Shown: positions 21,324 to 32,359, counted from the stretch's first letter. The stretch: DNA of 64,000 nucleotides from Gracilariopsis chorda (GCA_003194525.1 NBIV01000115.1:162692-226691), one strand, 5' to 3'. Notes: a model not told the origin generated them from the letters alone. Numbers and translations are program-made.

Positions 21324-22104
21324 GTACTGTAGATATCGTCCTGACGCATGTACATGTAGTGAAGCGGGTTCAGTGAGAAAAGAGGGAAAGGCGTTGCTTG
21401 AGTGAGTGAACAGCCGTTGTGCGAGACATATCCAAAGACTTGTTTGTAGAAGACAAAGGGTGCCATCGAGAGCAGTGCACCGAGCCCAAATCCAGCCACA
21501 AGACGGGCATGGCGTAACTGACGAGGATACAGAAGGATGGCATCTACAACCAGTACATGAGAGTGGAATCGCTTGTCGTCTGGCTCCAAGAAAAAATCAG
21601 ATGGTGTAGCAACGTGGAGTGCGTACAGCGCTACAAGGGAAGCGCATGTGAAAACGACACTGAAGAAGAATGCAACCATTGGACAGCCAAAGCGACAACA
21701 TAAAGCGGCAAGGCAGCCGAAATAGTGAAGAATATCCAGGCCCGAGCAGTAGGTTCTCCAGTATGTCTATCCACCAAAGCAACGCCAGTGAGCATGGATA
21801 GAGATAGAAACTGTTCACAAATCTGGGTCCACTGTTTCTCCTTCTTTCCGAGAAGTTGCATGCGTTCTCTTAGCATGGCCATGTCGGCGTCTACCTCACC
21901 GCTGTCACGACTGGAGATGAACTCACTTTCAATTGCCAGACGATCGCGTTCGTTGCGCCAGGAGAGGTCTTGCGGATGTATTGTCATCTGCGCCGTTCTC
22001 GGCCTGACGCGCCGCGAGACGAAGCGCGCTGTGCGGGGAGTGAGGGCTGTGGAGAGCGGGGCGGACGGCGCAAAGGCCGGAACGGCAGGGCTTTGGAAAT
22101 TCAT
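21311..22104 (-). CDS. Probable plastid-targeted membrane protein, reading frame split
   Basis: The first frame (22104 to 21631) begins with about 40 residues rich in Ala, Ser, Pro and Arg and free of acidic residues, like a plastid transit peptide. A helical charged part and a hydrophobic segment (WIFFTISAALPLYVVALAV) follow. A second frame (to 21311), shifted by one base, continues with hydrophobic segments FFFSVVFTCASLVALYAL and GFGLGALLSMAPFVFY. The two overlap at 21631-21679 and are probably one protein joined by an intron of length 3n+2 or broken by an indel. I tested the GT...AG pairs; several fit in phase but none has a consensus donor. The family is not recognised. Confidence 0.5.
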
Positions 22105-22139
22105 GTCCAGGGCGGAGGAGCGGCGGTTACGCGGTCGAG

Positions 22140-22260
22140 GGTGGCGAAGGGGAAGCGAAGAGGAGGCGAAGGGGAAGCGAGGGGGAAGCGAAGGGGAAGC
22201 GAAGGGGGAGCGAAGGAAGGAAGGAGAAGCGAAGGAAGGAAGGAGAAGCGAAGAACACGG
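22140..22260. repeat. GGGAAGCGAA purine-rich degenerate repeat
   Basis: Units of about 10-20 bp built on GGGAAGCGAAG and GGAAGGAAGGAGAAGCGAAG. They lie between the divergent membrane-protein and rhomboid-like genes, so probably in a shared promoter region. Confidence 0.75.
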
Positions 22261-22725
22261 AAGTGGGACGCTGAGGTGAGTAGGAGAGCCGAGCTAAAGC
22301 CGGCAAGATGCGGCTGAGCGAAATCACGGAGTCAACCAGTGCAATGCGTTGGAAGGGCGTTGCACACGCTGTGATTGGCCGCGCTCAGATTTTGCAGCAG
22401 TCGGCACGCGGAACGTCTTCACTGGCCAATCAGCACCGCCCGTGTCGAAATTCAATCTGAAAAATCTGCAAAACTCCTTGCATCAGCAGCGATCCGCTTT
22501 TCGGACACAAAATGCATCACGAAATCAGATCAGGTCCAGATCGGCGCGCGCGCGCACAGCGCGCAGGCGATCGAGCTCGCATCGCCGGCGTGCCAGGAAG
22601 CGCGCGACTGCGTTTCAACACGCATCCCGCCAGCTAACCCACCCCCCCCCAAAGTGCAACTTTTGCATTCGTCCGATGCATGGCGTCGTCGTCGTTGTCG
22701 TCCGCGCCTCACGTCGGATCATGGG

Positions 22726-23844
22726 ATGTCGCCCATTCTACGAGTCGCGCTCGCCCTCTTCGTGCTCTGGGTCCTCGTGGCAACCAATCCCTCCGCCTCT
22801 TCAAACACCTCGTTTTCCACCTTCATAACCGCCGTAACTTCCTCAACAACCCGTCCCCTTCGCCAGTGTCACCCCGGTGACTACCCTCTCTGCGTCGAAT
22901 CCCGCCGCGCATACCCAGGGCTCAGTCTCATCCTCGAAGCTCTCTTCGCTCCACACCGTGTTGACGACGCCCGATTACGAAATCTCCACTTTGAAAGCAC
23001 TGACTATACTATTTTCACCGTTGTCAGATCGATACCTATGCCCACGTCGGACAACCCTGGAGTCGCGTTTATCGGAATTCTCACTATGTGGCTGCCCGTT
23101 CCGCACCCTGCACGACTCACTGGCTCTGTCGAACTTCCGCATCTTATCCGAGTCTTGCGATCTCGTGTGCGGAGTGTCCGACGAGCTGCATTCGCTAATC
23201 AGGCAGGTCGTTCATTCGAGGCTTTTCGAGAAACATCGCTTCCGGATCGACCTTGGGAATGGCTCATCGCCTGTTTCTCAATCGTCGGTGCCCTCTGGTT
23301 TATGATTCCCGCTCGTGCACGAAATCACTTCACCCTCACCTGGCAGAACGTCCGACAGAATGGTCATTGGTGGTGTATGGTCTTCTTCCATCTCTCTCAT
23401 GGTGGATCTCTGCTCCGACTCTTCAGAACCATTGTCTCAGTTAACTACCTAGCCCCGCTTCTCGTCTCCGACGGTAGGATCTCTCTTTCCGGTTTGTACG
23501 GAGTTCTTCTCACTTCATCAGCCACCTCTACAGCTTTAGCAATGCTCGTGCTTGCCCGTCGTTACGTTTTTGGTACTCTCCAGTCCAGGTCCAGTACCCC
23601 GCTCGAGATCAATGGCGGAGGCGCTTGTGTGTATGCGCTTTTGGTTGTGGCGTGTCTGTCGCCGTCGTGTAATGAACCTCTTCCTGGCGGCGCTCGCCCT
23701 TTTGAGTTGCTTATGCTTAACGTTTTGTTTGACTCTTTCTTTCTGGCTGGACAAAAGAGAATTGCTGACTACACAGCTCATACGGGTGCTGCCCTGGGTG
23801 CGTGGTTATTTTGCTCTATCAACATGTCTGTAGCCTCCAAGTGA
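22726..23844 (+). CDS. Rhomboid-like membrane protein lacking the catalytic serine
   Basis: The frame is open from 22375, but I chose the Met at 22726 because it starts directly before a hydrophobic N-terminal segment (LRVALALFVLWVLVA), giving 372 residues. Further hydrophobic segments follow from about residue 183. The rhomboid plan is visible: FFHLSHGGSLLRLF (about 220-233), then NGGGACVYALL at 296-306 where active rhomboids have GxSGA, then ADYTAHTGAALGAWL with the expected catalytic His at 352. The nucleophile position is Gly 299, so it should be a pseudoprotease (iRhom or derlin-like in principle). The overall identity is inferred from motifs; localisation is unknown. Confidence 0.68.
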   Translation: MSPILRVALALFVLWVLVATNPSASSNTSFSTFITAVTSSTTRPLRQCHPGDYPLCVESRRAYPGLSLILEALFAPHRVDDARLRNLHFESTDYTIFTVVRSIPMPTSDNPGVAFIGILTMWLPVPHPARLTGSVELPHLIRVLRSRVRSVRRAAFANQAGRSFEAFRETSLPDRPWEWLIACFSIVGALWFMIPARARNHFTLTWQNVRQNGHWWCMVFFHLSHGGSLLRLFRTIVSVNYLAPLLVSDGRISLSGLYGVLLTSSATSTALAMLVLARRYVFGTLQSRSSTPLEINGGGACVYALLVVACLSPSCNEPLPGGARPFELLMLNVLFDSFFLAGQKRIADYTAHTGAALGAWLFCSINMSVASK

Positions 23845-24042
23845 AGCTCTGGGCCGCACCGCGTGCTTGGCTCAGGCAAGGCGTAGCATGAGTCTCAGCT
23901 TTTCTCACAAGCTGTCTAGTTATCGGTGATCGCAACGTATGCGGCAGTGTTGCACTATGCGAATCTCTTTAACTTTACCGTTACTGTTTTTGTTTCCACT
24001 CCAAAGGTCGGCTTACTCTGAGCCATGGACCAAGTTACTACG

Positions 24043-24963
24043 CTAGTCGTCGTGGCTTTCGTATCGAATGCCGCCTATTGCATTCAATCCCATATTCACT
24101 GCCAGTGCAAAGAGGCCTCCAATGATTCCGTGCACTAGACCTATCACAACTGGAATTAGAAACACTGTTGTGATGTGCAGGTCCGGACTAAAGCTCATTC
24201 TTGCTCCAGCCATGGGACCATGTCTGCGTATCGCCACGATAGGATTTTCCTGGTTCATAAAGTTGAACACCCATTCGTACAAAAGTCGCGTCATTCCATC
24301 CTTTCGCAGCAACGGGCTTGCGAAAAATTGCACTGTAGTGGAAAGCAGAGTGTTGCTCGTCAATCGCGCGATTGTTGCCGCAATTGCCAGAGTTATCACG
24401 AACCACAACCACAAAGATGCAATAAAGGCGCTTGCTACTCCGCAGAACATTGCTACGGACGTGATGCTAATGCGGTGCAATACGTATGTTCGTCTTCGCA
24501 TCGCTTGTTGTATGTAGGCCGCATATTGCATTGGCTTAAAAACTGTCTCGGATATGTGCGTAGCGTATTGGCGTGCGACGGCGGCTGATAAGGGAAACGC
24601 GTTTGTTAGCTCTGTGAAATGCGATGAGATTTCCGGTCCCTCATGACCTCGGATTAGCATGTCGTAGAGTACGGTGGCTATACGAGCTTGAATTTGAATC
24701 GAGTGCGGGTTTGTTAGGTCTTCTTGGTTTTGATCAGCTTGAGGTTGAGTAGGAGGTTGGGGTTGGGGTTGTGGTTGGGGTGTCGGGGATGTATCGGGGC
24801 TTGTAGAACGGAGCATGTTCGCATGGGAATTTGAAGAACCTGGCACAGTTCTGAAACTCTCTTGGTTATGTCTTGTTGTTTGAGAATCTTCATCTTCCGG
24901 AATACGTGATTCGTTATCGTCGGCTTGGCGGCGTAACTCTGTCCCAGCAGCTTGGTCGTCCAT
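24043..24963 (-). CDS. Unidentified multi-pass membrane protein with Pro-Gln tract
   Basis: 306 residues. The first 100 are acidic and polar, with TPQPQPQPQPP near residue 60. Hydrophobic segments follow at about 167-195 (SVAMFCGVASAFIASLWLWF and VITLAIAATIA) and about 268-292 (VFLIPVVIGLVHGIIGGLFAL). A helix rich in Arg (IQQAMRRRTYVLHR) precedes the first pair. The short C-terminus is hydrophilic. I do not recognise the family. The start is the first Met; the frame is intact and intronless. Confidence 0.6.
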   Translation of the reverse strand: MDDQAAGTELRRQADDNESRIPEDEDSQTTRHNQESFRTVPGSSNSHANMLRSTSPDTSPTPQPQPQPQPPTQPQADQNQEDLTNPHSIQIQARIATVLYDMLIRGHEGPEISSHFTELTNAFPLSAAVARQYATHISETVFKPMQYAAYIQQAMRRRTYVLHRISITSVAMFCGVASAFIASLWLWFVITLAIAATIARLTSNTLLSTTVQFFASPLLRKDGMTRLLYEWVFNFMNQENPIVAIRRHGPMAGARMSFSPDLHITTVFLIPVVIGLVHGIIGGLFALAVNMGLNAIGGIRYESHDD

Positions 24964-25674
24964 AATTAGGGGTTTTGCTTTTGCTCGCCGAAGACGCTCC
25001 TGGAGTGAAGAATAGTTCCGACAAGCAAGCCCAGGCGGGATACAAACCTCTCAGTTCCACGTGAGCCTGCGGAGCTGAAGCTTTGAGCTGTACAGAATGT
25101 GTTAGGAAGCAAACGATGAATGCATTCTACAAAAAGTTGAAGGGCATCTCATTCAAATTCGTAGGGACTTGCTCACAGGGCGTTTCGCGCCTTCTGTTTA
25201 GAGTACTATGTTACATCACCGTGGACCCTAAAAGGGTTGTGTTTGCATGGAATTCAGGGTGCTCCATTCGATTTAAGACGATGAAGAGACCAAAGGCTTT
25301 TTGTGGTTGTTGGTAGCTATATTACGTGTACAGAGCAGAATGTCCTGCAACGTGTCTGCACCAATCATGGGCCGAGTTCATTGTGACATGTTTGTTTCAA
25401 AGACTCTATAAATTTCGCAGCTCCGTTGCAATCTGGCAATTGCAGAAGTAGACGGTTAACTAGTTTGCTTGAGAGAGCTGCTAATATAGTATCCCTCTAG
25501 TAGCTGTAGCACGCTTGGGTGCTTCTCGACAATAATTGTCAATTCAGAGCGTACAGGTATTAAGGTTGCGAACCCTCTTACGGCATCCCTATTATCTCAT
25601 CTTCACACACAAGTCAAATACCCACTCGCAATAGACAAAGCAGTTCTACACCTTCCCAACACCGGAATATCGTC
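24964..25674. other. Intergenic, divergent promoters
   Basis: This lies between the minus-strand membrane protein and plus-strand BolA. No ORF or structure is supported. Confidence 0.6.
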
Positions 25675-25974
25675 ATGGCAGCAGTTGCTCGGCAAGGTCC
25701 AATCTATACGCGCATAATGCACAAGCTTACCGCTGCGCTCCGCCCCGTTTCGATCAATTTAAAGGATGAGTCTCATCTTCACGCAGGGCACAAGGAAAGT
25801 CCGGGATTACCGGAGACGCACTTTAATCTGGAAGTAGTTTCAGAAGTTTTTGAGGGCATGCCTTTAGTGCAGAGGCAGAGGAAAATATATTCTATACTCT
25901 CGGAAGAGCTTCAGGATCGGGTTCATGCTCTTTCGATGAAAACCAAGGCGCCGTCAGAGCTCAGTTCCTCATAG
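25675..25974 (+). CDS. BolA-like protein
   Basis: 99 residues, the usual length of BolA proteins. The class II KH-like fold is recognisable: an N-terminal helix (GPIYTRIMHKLTAALRP), the strand and loop around LKDESHLHAGH, THFNLEVVSEVFEGMPLVQRQRKIYSIL, and a final helix with QDRVHALSMKTKAP. The conserved His in HxGH/VHAL is present. BolA proteins work with monothiol glutaredoxins in iron-sulfur cluster handling and iron signalling. There is no obvious long transit peptide, so cytosolic or mitochondrial placement is open. Its stop is 3 bp from the SPO11 stop on the other strand. Confidence 0.9.
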   Translation: MAAVARQGPIYTRIMHKLTAALRPVSINLKDESHLHAGHKESPGLPETHFNLEVVSEVFEGMPLVQRQRKIYSILSEELQDRVHALSMKTKAPSELSSS

Positions 25975-25977
25975 CGT

Positions 25978-27491
25978 TCACAAGTAATCACTATGCAGGA
26001 TCGCATTGAGGACAAACTGCTGCAAGAAATCAGATCCAGTAGAATGTCCGTACAACCACTGCAGTTCGTATTTTCCCAGCTCTTTCATGGCCTCCAACTC
26101 TTTGACAAACGCAACGTTCTCACTGAATACCGGGTGATTACGCTGCAATCCACGAATAATTGCAAGATCCCTCGATGTTAACTCTTCTCCGCACGCTCCA
26201 ATATAAGAATGGGTTGCAATATGAGAAGAACGGAGACCGAGCCAACGAAGATCACACACTTTTTGGTCGTGAATTAGGCGTTCATATGTCAGTCATAAGC
26301 TGCAAGTACCAAGGTAGTTATTTCTGCGTCCGCATAAACTTACCAAAACGAGAACCTTCAACCCCAGATCTCACGCTACCTCGACGATAACACTGCAGCA
26401 AACAGGCCCCATGTGGATTGAAATCTGCGAGTCCAAGCACAGGGATTCTTATATTGGAGTAAGCACGGATGCATTCAGAGCCAGTATTGAAGAGATTGCA
26501 ACTGGCAACTTCAACTGCTACCGTATATGGTTTTAACAACTCACCTCAACCGGGACGCCAGCAGCCAGGTCATAGCTCGTGTTGCGACGGCTGGATAACC
26601 CTTTCCGCATATCAAAATACAGGGCAGTTTGTTATAGAACTTGTCCTGAACAAGCCTGGTAAAGATTCCGAACTTTTCGATGACTGCTGATGATAATGTC
26701 GATCAGTTCTCTGTTTTCTCGGTCGTTCTGAGGCTGAAGTTCACTGCGCAAGGGGACTGCTTACCTAAAATGTAATTGGCAGAAGATGCAATAATCGCAG
26801 AAAGGGCTATCCGGACGTCTCCAGGAATAGGCCATCCATTCTGGGATGCACACAAGTCTGAAGTGTTAACTGCATGTCATACTGCAAAACTCCAGAATTA
26901 GAGCAAACGAACAAGTCTTCAGATGCGTGAAAGAAGCGAACTTACCGGGCCCACGTGCTCGCAATCGACCTTGTATGGAGATCCCGTGATGGCAATGCAA
27001 AGGTTCCCCGCAATAACGCCTCGAGTAGCAGCCCCTATGTTGAGGGCGTATCTGGGAGCTCGAAAAAGAGCGGAGACGTCCAACACCATATTGTTCAGCT
27101 GAGCTTGACTATCAAAGGAGTCGATAAGTCGGTAGTACAACTCTCGTTGCGAAACACGGCGTCCGCTGAGAAGCAGTTGTTGGACAGAGGCAACCACTTG
27201 CAACATTCGTGAAACAGAGACTGCAGTTTGAGCGTTAAACTTTCGAACAGTTATCTTGTCCCCAAGCAACAGAGCGCCAGATGCTTCCTCATGTACAGCA
27301 TTTGCATACGTCCTGTTAACCATATGGAACACACCGTCACTGCAACCACTCATTAAGTCGTAGACGAAGTTCAAGGCAAGAGATTCTATCTTCTCCAGAA
27401 TAACAACTGGATGTTCTTCATGACGGCACTCGGGTGCGATAAGACCAGCTGCTGCAAGAAATGAGTTTTCGACACGCCCAGAACGACGCAT
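25978..27491 (-). CDS. SPO11: SPO11 / topoisomerase VI subunit A, five exons
   Basis: The exons are 27491-26946, 26840-26765, 26683-26545, 26501-26344 and 26258-25978. They total 1200 nt, so 399 residues plus stop, and every junction keeps frame. The introns are 105, 81, 43 and 85 nt. The winged-helix part carries RRVSQRELYYRL, with the catalytic Tyr most likely residue 120. The Toprim part has ANYILVIEK (Glu 210), CGKGYPAVATR, GLADFNPHG (Asp 280) and CYRRGS. The end has DLRWLGLRSS and the GKYELQWLYG helix. SPO11 makes the DNA double-strand breaks that start meiotic recombination. The second acidic position of the DxD motif reads Asn 282. The last acceptor (CAAAAAG) is pyrimidine-poor but fits phase and family length. 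Confidence 0.92.
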
Positions 27492-27618
27492 GCTTCACAG
27501 AAGATGGAGAAGTCATCCAATGTAAATTTGGAAAACGGGTTGAGTTGTTCTATGAAAGGAAAAAGTGAGCGAATTATCGTTCGCTGCGCCCCCTATAGCA
27601 TTTTGTTTATCGGAAAAA

Positions 27619-29109
27619 CTAAGACCCTGCTTTACTAGCAATGTGAGTAGATCTGTGAATCCCAACAGTAGAATCATTCCCTTCCAAATCCTCTTCTCGA
27701 ACGAGAACGAACTGATCGTCGTTTTGTGCATATTCCGGAATACGCGCTCGCAAGGCTCGATCTATTAGTGCATTGTTCTCGGAGATACGGCGCGCTGTGT
27801 ACTGCCGCATTGCGACGCAGACATGCTTGGTTATAAGCGACACCTGTTCCTTAACTATACTTTCTGCATGCAACCGCGTTCGCAGACTGGATTCAATCAA
27901 TCTCTTCAGAGCTTTCAAGTTGGTTTCGAGCGCATCCACTTTAGCGACAAGCTCATGGTTACTAGTCTGCGACGTAATGGTCGCATCTGTCGCCATTGAT
28001 GGAACAGTCTCCTTGATCTCCTTTACTGTACCCGCAAGAGAGGAAACGGACGCTCTAATTTGGTTAAGCCCTTCGCCAACACTTTGTTCAAATGCGCCAC
28101 TGAGGGCAATCGACTCCTCTGCTTTCCTTGTCACGTCGCTAACTTGTGTTTCCACTCGTTTCAGTTTCGAACGCACAGTAGCAACATCCTCTGAGGCAGC
28201 TTCCACGCTGCGTCGTAAATGCTCGACATCGGGGGCTGATGAAACGTCTGACGCGAGACTGTTCAAGCGCTCTGCAGAGGCCCGGACATGGTCGCCAAGC
28301 TGATTGACTCTCACGGCTTGTCTTTCAAACTCTGCTTTCATGTGTGTGCGCAACTGAGTGACTTGAGAAGAAAGCTCTCTTGTGCGACGATTGAGTGCAG
28401 TGATATTGGCTTCAGCAACGCTGTTAGCGTTTCGCAGCTTGGAAACGGATGCATTCGTGCTGCGCACGTGGTCTCTTACAGTGGTCAGACGTACCTCGAC
28501 GCTCTTATCCAGTTCGGCAAATGAATCAGAGAAGTGTTTAGTCAAGGCGGCTTTGTCCGTAGTGAAGTTTTCATGGCGAACTTGAGCGACATTGTGCTGC
28601 TGTTGCAACTTGTGTTCAAGGGCTTCCATGCGGTTGTTGAGGGAAGCGATATCATCATCTCGTTGATGCAGTCTGGATTTCAATGCGACGATCAAGTCCA
28701 GAAGCTCGTTTTCACGCTGGGTCAACGGTTGAGAAGTTTCGTCTTCCAAACCATTCTCGGAGTCGCAGGATGAGGAGGTGAGTTGTGAGGCAATGGTAGC
28801 ACTGCCGAGAGCGCGAACAACAGCAGATTGCACAGCGGTGTCAAGAGCGGCTGCAAGCGCTGAGGAAGGGTCGAGAGAAGCAGGTTTATCTCGAGATGGA
28901 CGTTGGGTGGGAGACCTTAATGGTGGCGGTTGCCAGATTGACGGGATCCAGGGCGGTAGAGAGGGCCCGTTTGATGACGATAACGGTGGAGTTGAAAAGC
29001 CATCTTGTGTAGCCGGCACAGCTTGCACGGTCTGTCTGTCAACAGCCGAGCTGTGGCGGACGCCGGAAACGTAGCTGGATGGACGACGACCGCCCGCCAT
29101 TGTATCCAA
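27619..29109 (-). CDS. Coiled-coil protein, unidentified
   Basis: 496 residues in one frame. The first 110 are Ser/Pro-rich and disordered, with PSLPPWIPSIWQPPP near residue 50. From about 125 to 430 there is almost continuous heptad-patterned helix (ENELLDLIVALKSRLHQRDD, NNRMEALEHKLQQQ, RRTRELSSQVTQLRTHMK), so the protein is a long coiled coil, possibly cytoskeletal or a tether. A short polar tail follows. No globular domain or family is recognised. The ATG at 29100 (Met 4) is an alternative start. Confidence 0.65.
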   Translation of the reverse strand: MDTMAGGRRPSSYVSGVRHSSAVDRQTVQAVPATQDGFSTPPLSSSNGPSLPPWIPSIWQPPPLRSPTQRPSRDKPASLDPSSALAAALDTAVQSAVVRALGSATIASQLTSSSCDSENGLEDETSQPLTQRENELLDLIVALKSRLHQRDDDIASLNNRMEALEHKLQQQHNVAQVRHENFTTDKAALTKHFSDSFAELDKSVEVRLTTVRDHVRSTNASVSKLRNANSVAEANITALNRRTRELSSQVTQLRTHMKAEFERQAVRVNQLGDHVRASAERLNSLASDVSSAPDVEHLRRSVEAASEDVATVRSKLKRVETQVSDVTRKAEESIALSGAFEQSVGEGLNQIRASVSSLAGTVKEIKETVPSMATDATITSQTSNHELVAKVDALETNLKALKRLIESSLRTRLHAESIVKEQVSLITKHVCVAMRQYTARRISENNALIDRALRARIPEYAQNDDQFVLVREEDLEGNDSTVGIHRSTHIASKAGS

Positions 29110-31546
29110 ACGGGATCACTTCGGAAGAAACAAGCCCGGAGCAAGCAACGCTTCCGCTCCTTTGTTGTCCGATGAGGAGGTGGAAGCTGCAGACAGAGGA
29201 CTGTGCCGACGAAGTTCTGCAGCACGATGGAAGTGGCACGGGGAGGTGCGGGTGTGGGTGGCGCGGGGTGCTTACGGAGGCGGAATGTAGAAACAGCGGG
29301 CGCGGTGTCGATGGCGTAAACGGACCAATTCCTGGTTTAGTGGGACAACTCGCATGTAAGGCGCTGGTGCTATACTGTACCGACCGAACATACCGCGGTT
29401 CGCTGACAGTGTCAGGGCGAAATGATAGGCAACTCAAGTTGTGGCTGCGATCGGGTATCCTCGCGTAGCCGCTGTAATCCGGTTCATTACACATGGTCGC
29501 GGGTGGAGTATGACGAACTGTTCGTGACCACACGTTGCTGGGTCACGTGCAGAGCGCTGGAGATCCGCTTGGGATGACGCTTGGCGCATTGGTAGCCAGT
29601 TTCGCAGTGGCACCATTGGCATTGCATGACATTCTCTTTGCTGGGCTCGGCTGCTGACGAAGGCTCAGCATTCCAAACCCGTGTCAACCTGCCTTGTGGT
29701 GCGTTCCAATAAGCTGCGCCAGCCAAGTTTGCATGGCACTGAGCTTGAAAGGCAGTGGAAGTTAGTTGAAAGGTGGTTCCTCTCTGCGCTGGCTTCTTAA
29801 GTAAGATCAAATGCGGATACATTTCCCAAGTCGCGCAGATCCGGCAGATGCAGATATATGACCCTTTCATTACATCTGCGACGAGCTGGGAAACGGATAC
29901 GATGCTCAACCGTCAGCTTTGTGTTCGTATCCACCATTGCTATGAAGTTACAGAACAGGCAAGCCTTGCGGAGCGTAAATTAGTACGGGTAGTCGCAGAA
30001 CAGGGACACCCAGCGCATATGTGTTTTGCACTGTCTTCCGTTGCTACTGCTCAGGTGGAGCGTCTGTTTTTTCAGCTTCACACTTCACACTCTCAGCCGC
30101 TCGCCAAACACTATGCGAATCTCCACGGTCGGCAGAAAGCCTGTAGGATTGTCGTTGCACAGGTACCGTTGGTAACATAACAAGGTAAACTGTCTGCAGC
30201 TAAAAGTCCCTAAAGCTTTGTTGCTGTTGTTCTTTTTTGCTTTGCTTCAGATCGCTGCTGCGGCAATGGTCCGCTGCTGCGAATTTGCGAAATGCCTGTG
30301 TGCGCAAGATGAAGCAATTTAGTGTCCAAAACGCAAACGTCACGCTGTCTCATACCACCAAGTGCGACAAAGTGCGACAACGTGCGGTGCACAACCACTG
30401 TATAACTTTTGAACACGCTGAATAAAGAATCGAATACTGTAACACAAAGGGTGCGCAACGAAGGGAGACAGCGGCATTGTCGATTAGTTTATCTACAAGG
30501 GTGAGACTGCTACCTTGATTGTAAAAACTGCAGAAAGAGAAGACCCGTAAATAGAAAAAGCACTCGTGCCGCGAGCTCAATTGTCAGTAAGAAGGTGCAT
30601 TCACAGAAGTGCAGTTTGGTCGTGAGCTGGAGCTCGCAACGTGTGTGCCCAAGTGCAGCACGCAAGCGTCATTGCATTTATCGTATCCGCATCGTACAAC
30701 ACGCTTGTCGTTGTTGTACCGTCGCACCTGTAACTTGTGTTTTTGTGGCAATGATTTATTGCTCACCTTTCTATCAAAGTGTACGGTCGAAAATCCGGAA
30801 CGGCGAGCTAGGGAGCCAATAAGAGCAGTCAGAATGGGTCTGTTCTAGCTAGATACGTGCAAGCAATTAAAAAGGCGCACCCCCCTTGACATTGCGAAAG
30901 GCAATGAAGGATGATATGGAGCAGTAGAGATCGCTGTTTTCCTTAGAAAGCGAGAAATAGAGTATGCTGCAAATTATGCTCGATTTGGCAAAGAGGCAAA
31001 AGTTCTGGAAAAATGTCATACAGCTTGTTTATTTCTGACAACTTATCTTGCGTGCATAGCACGTCATTTGCTGCGGCTGTTATGATACACGGCGACACAA
31101 CACAAGAACAGGAAACAACAAAACATGGAGAGAAAGAGAGAAAGAATGGATGAACGTTGCAATTGACAGCGGGGGGGGGGAAAGTTCTTCACAAGCACGG
31201 GAGTTTCGGTGCGATGCACGGGCCAATGTTACGTGACAAAGAGTGTGTCGCAAAAGCTTGTGACGCCAGCGTTCACACACACATAGGGCGAAGAGGGATA
31301 GAAAAATTGTGTTCAATGGCACAGTAGAGCACGGCACGTAGAGTATTTCCACAGAAGCAATAAAACGGGCACACACCCACAAACAAAACAACCAAGAATG
31401 TGGTCCAAGTGCAAATGGAAAAAACCCTAAAAAAGAAAAGTGGCGGCGGAGCGATACATCGTTTGTGAGCGTACGTATAGCAACGAGGTCAGCGACATAG
31501 AGAAGATGCCGTGAAAGGGAAGAGGAAAAAGAAAAAGAGAAAAAGG
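29110..31546. other. Stretch without a supported gene
   Basis: Contains only short ORFs. The most protein-like is a minus-strand frame at 29487-29909 (140 aa) with clustered cysteines (YICICRICATW and MQCQWCHCETGYQC), possibly an exon; no family is recognised. Nothing else of note. Confidence 0.4.
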
Positions 31547-32359
31547 TCATGTATGATGGGGACGACACCAGTATTGACAAGTTGGTAATATAACACAGTT
31601 ATACCATCTGAAGACGTTCTCCCACAAGAAAGAATGCTCAAATGTGTCAGGATCGATGGAAAGCGGTTTCGGTGGATTGGTTGGTGCGATGATGAGATTC
31701 TCCCTGTGACGTCTACTCGGCAAAACTCTCGGGGTATTGCAATGACGGGCGGAACGGTGGGTCGGGGAGGGTGCGGAACGCCTCCGTTGCAGGGCACGCG
31801 GACTCGGACGAGGCGGGGAATGGGCGGAGGGTAAAGGCGGGGGAGAAGGAGGTAAAGAGCGGTTGCGATATCGGTCGGGAGAAGGGAATGAGGGGGTTTC
31901 AGATGGGTAGGAGAGGTGATGACGGAATGCATCTGGAAAGGTAGGTGGTAGTGGATGGGCGTGTGATACGGAATGGCGTGGGGGGCGGGGGCGGTTGTAT
32001 GAGGACGGAGAGGAAGCAGCTCGATGGAGGCGAGGCGATGGGATCGGGGAGTGAGTGGAGGAGACGGTGGAACAGGAGGGCATGAAGGAACGAAATAGAA
32101 TGGCAAGGTCTGGTAACTCTGCTGAAGCGTATTCCGGAAACGATAGGTTCCTCATATTAAAACGGGCGAGTGAGGCGGTGGGTGGAAGGTCGTAGCCCAG
32201 CGGGGCGGAGAAAGACGAGAGTGAGGTATCCGAAGACGGTATAGAATCGTTGGAACTGGAGGAATCGCATGGAAAGTTGTCGGAATCACTGATGGATTGA
32301 GGCGAGCCTACCACACGAAATGCCCAGTCGCCGCGACGACGAGCGCGACGACGCGGCAT
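31547..32359 (-). CDS. Hypothetical low-complexity protein (270 aa)
   Basis: An uninterrupted frame starting MPRRRARRRGDW, then Ser/Pro/His/Arg-rich sequence throughout, ending in a less biased segment with several aromatics (HSFLWENVFRWYNC). There is no recognisable domain. C-rich DNA on this strand could by itself leave a long open frame, so its coding status is uncertain. A G-rich microsatellite lies directly upstream of the start. Confidence 0.35.
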   Translation of the reverse strand: MPRRRARRRGDWAFRVVGSPQSISDSDNFPCDSSSSNDSIPSSDTSLSSFSAPLGYDLPPTASLARFNMRNLSFPEYASAELPDLAILFRSFMPSCSTVSSTHSPIPSPRLHRAASSPSSYNRPRPPRHSVSHAHPLPPTFPDAFRHHLSYPSETPSFPSPDRYRNRSLPPSPPPLPSAHSPPRPSPRALQRRRSAPSPTHRSARHCNTPRVLPSRRHRENLIIAPTNPPKPLSIDPDTFEHSFLWENVFRWYNCVILPTCQYWCRPHHT

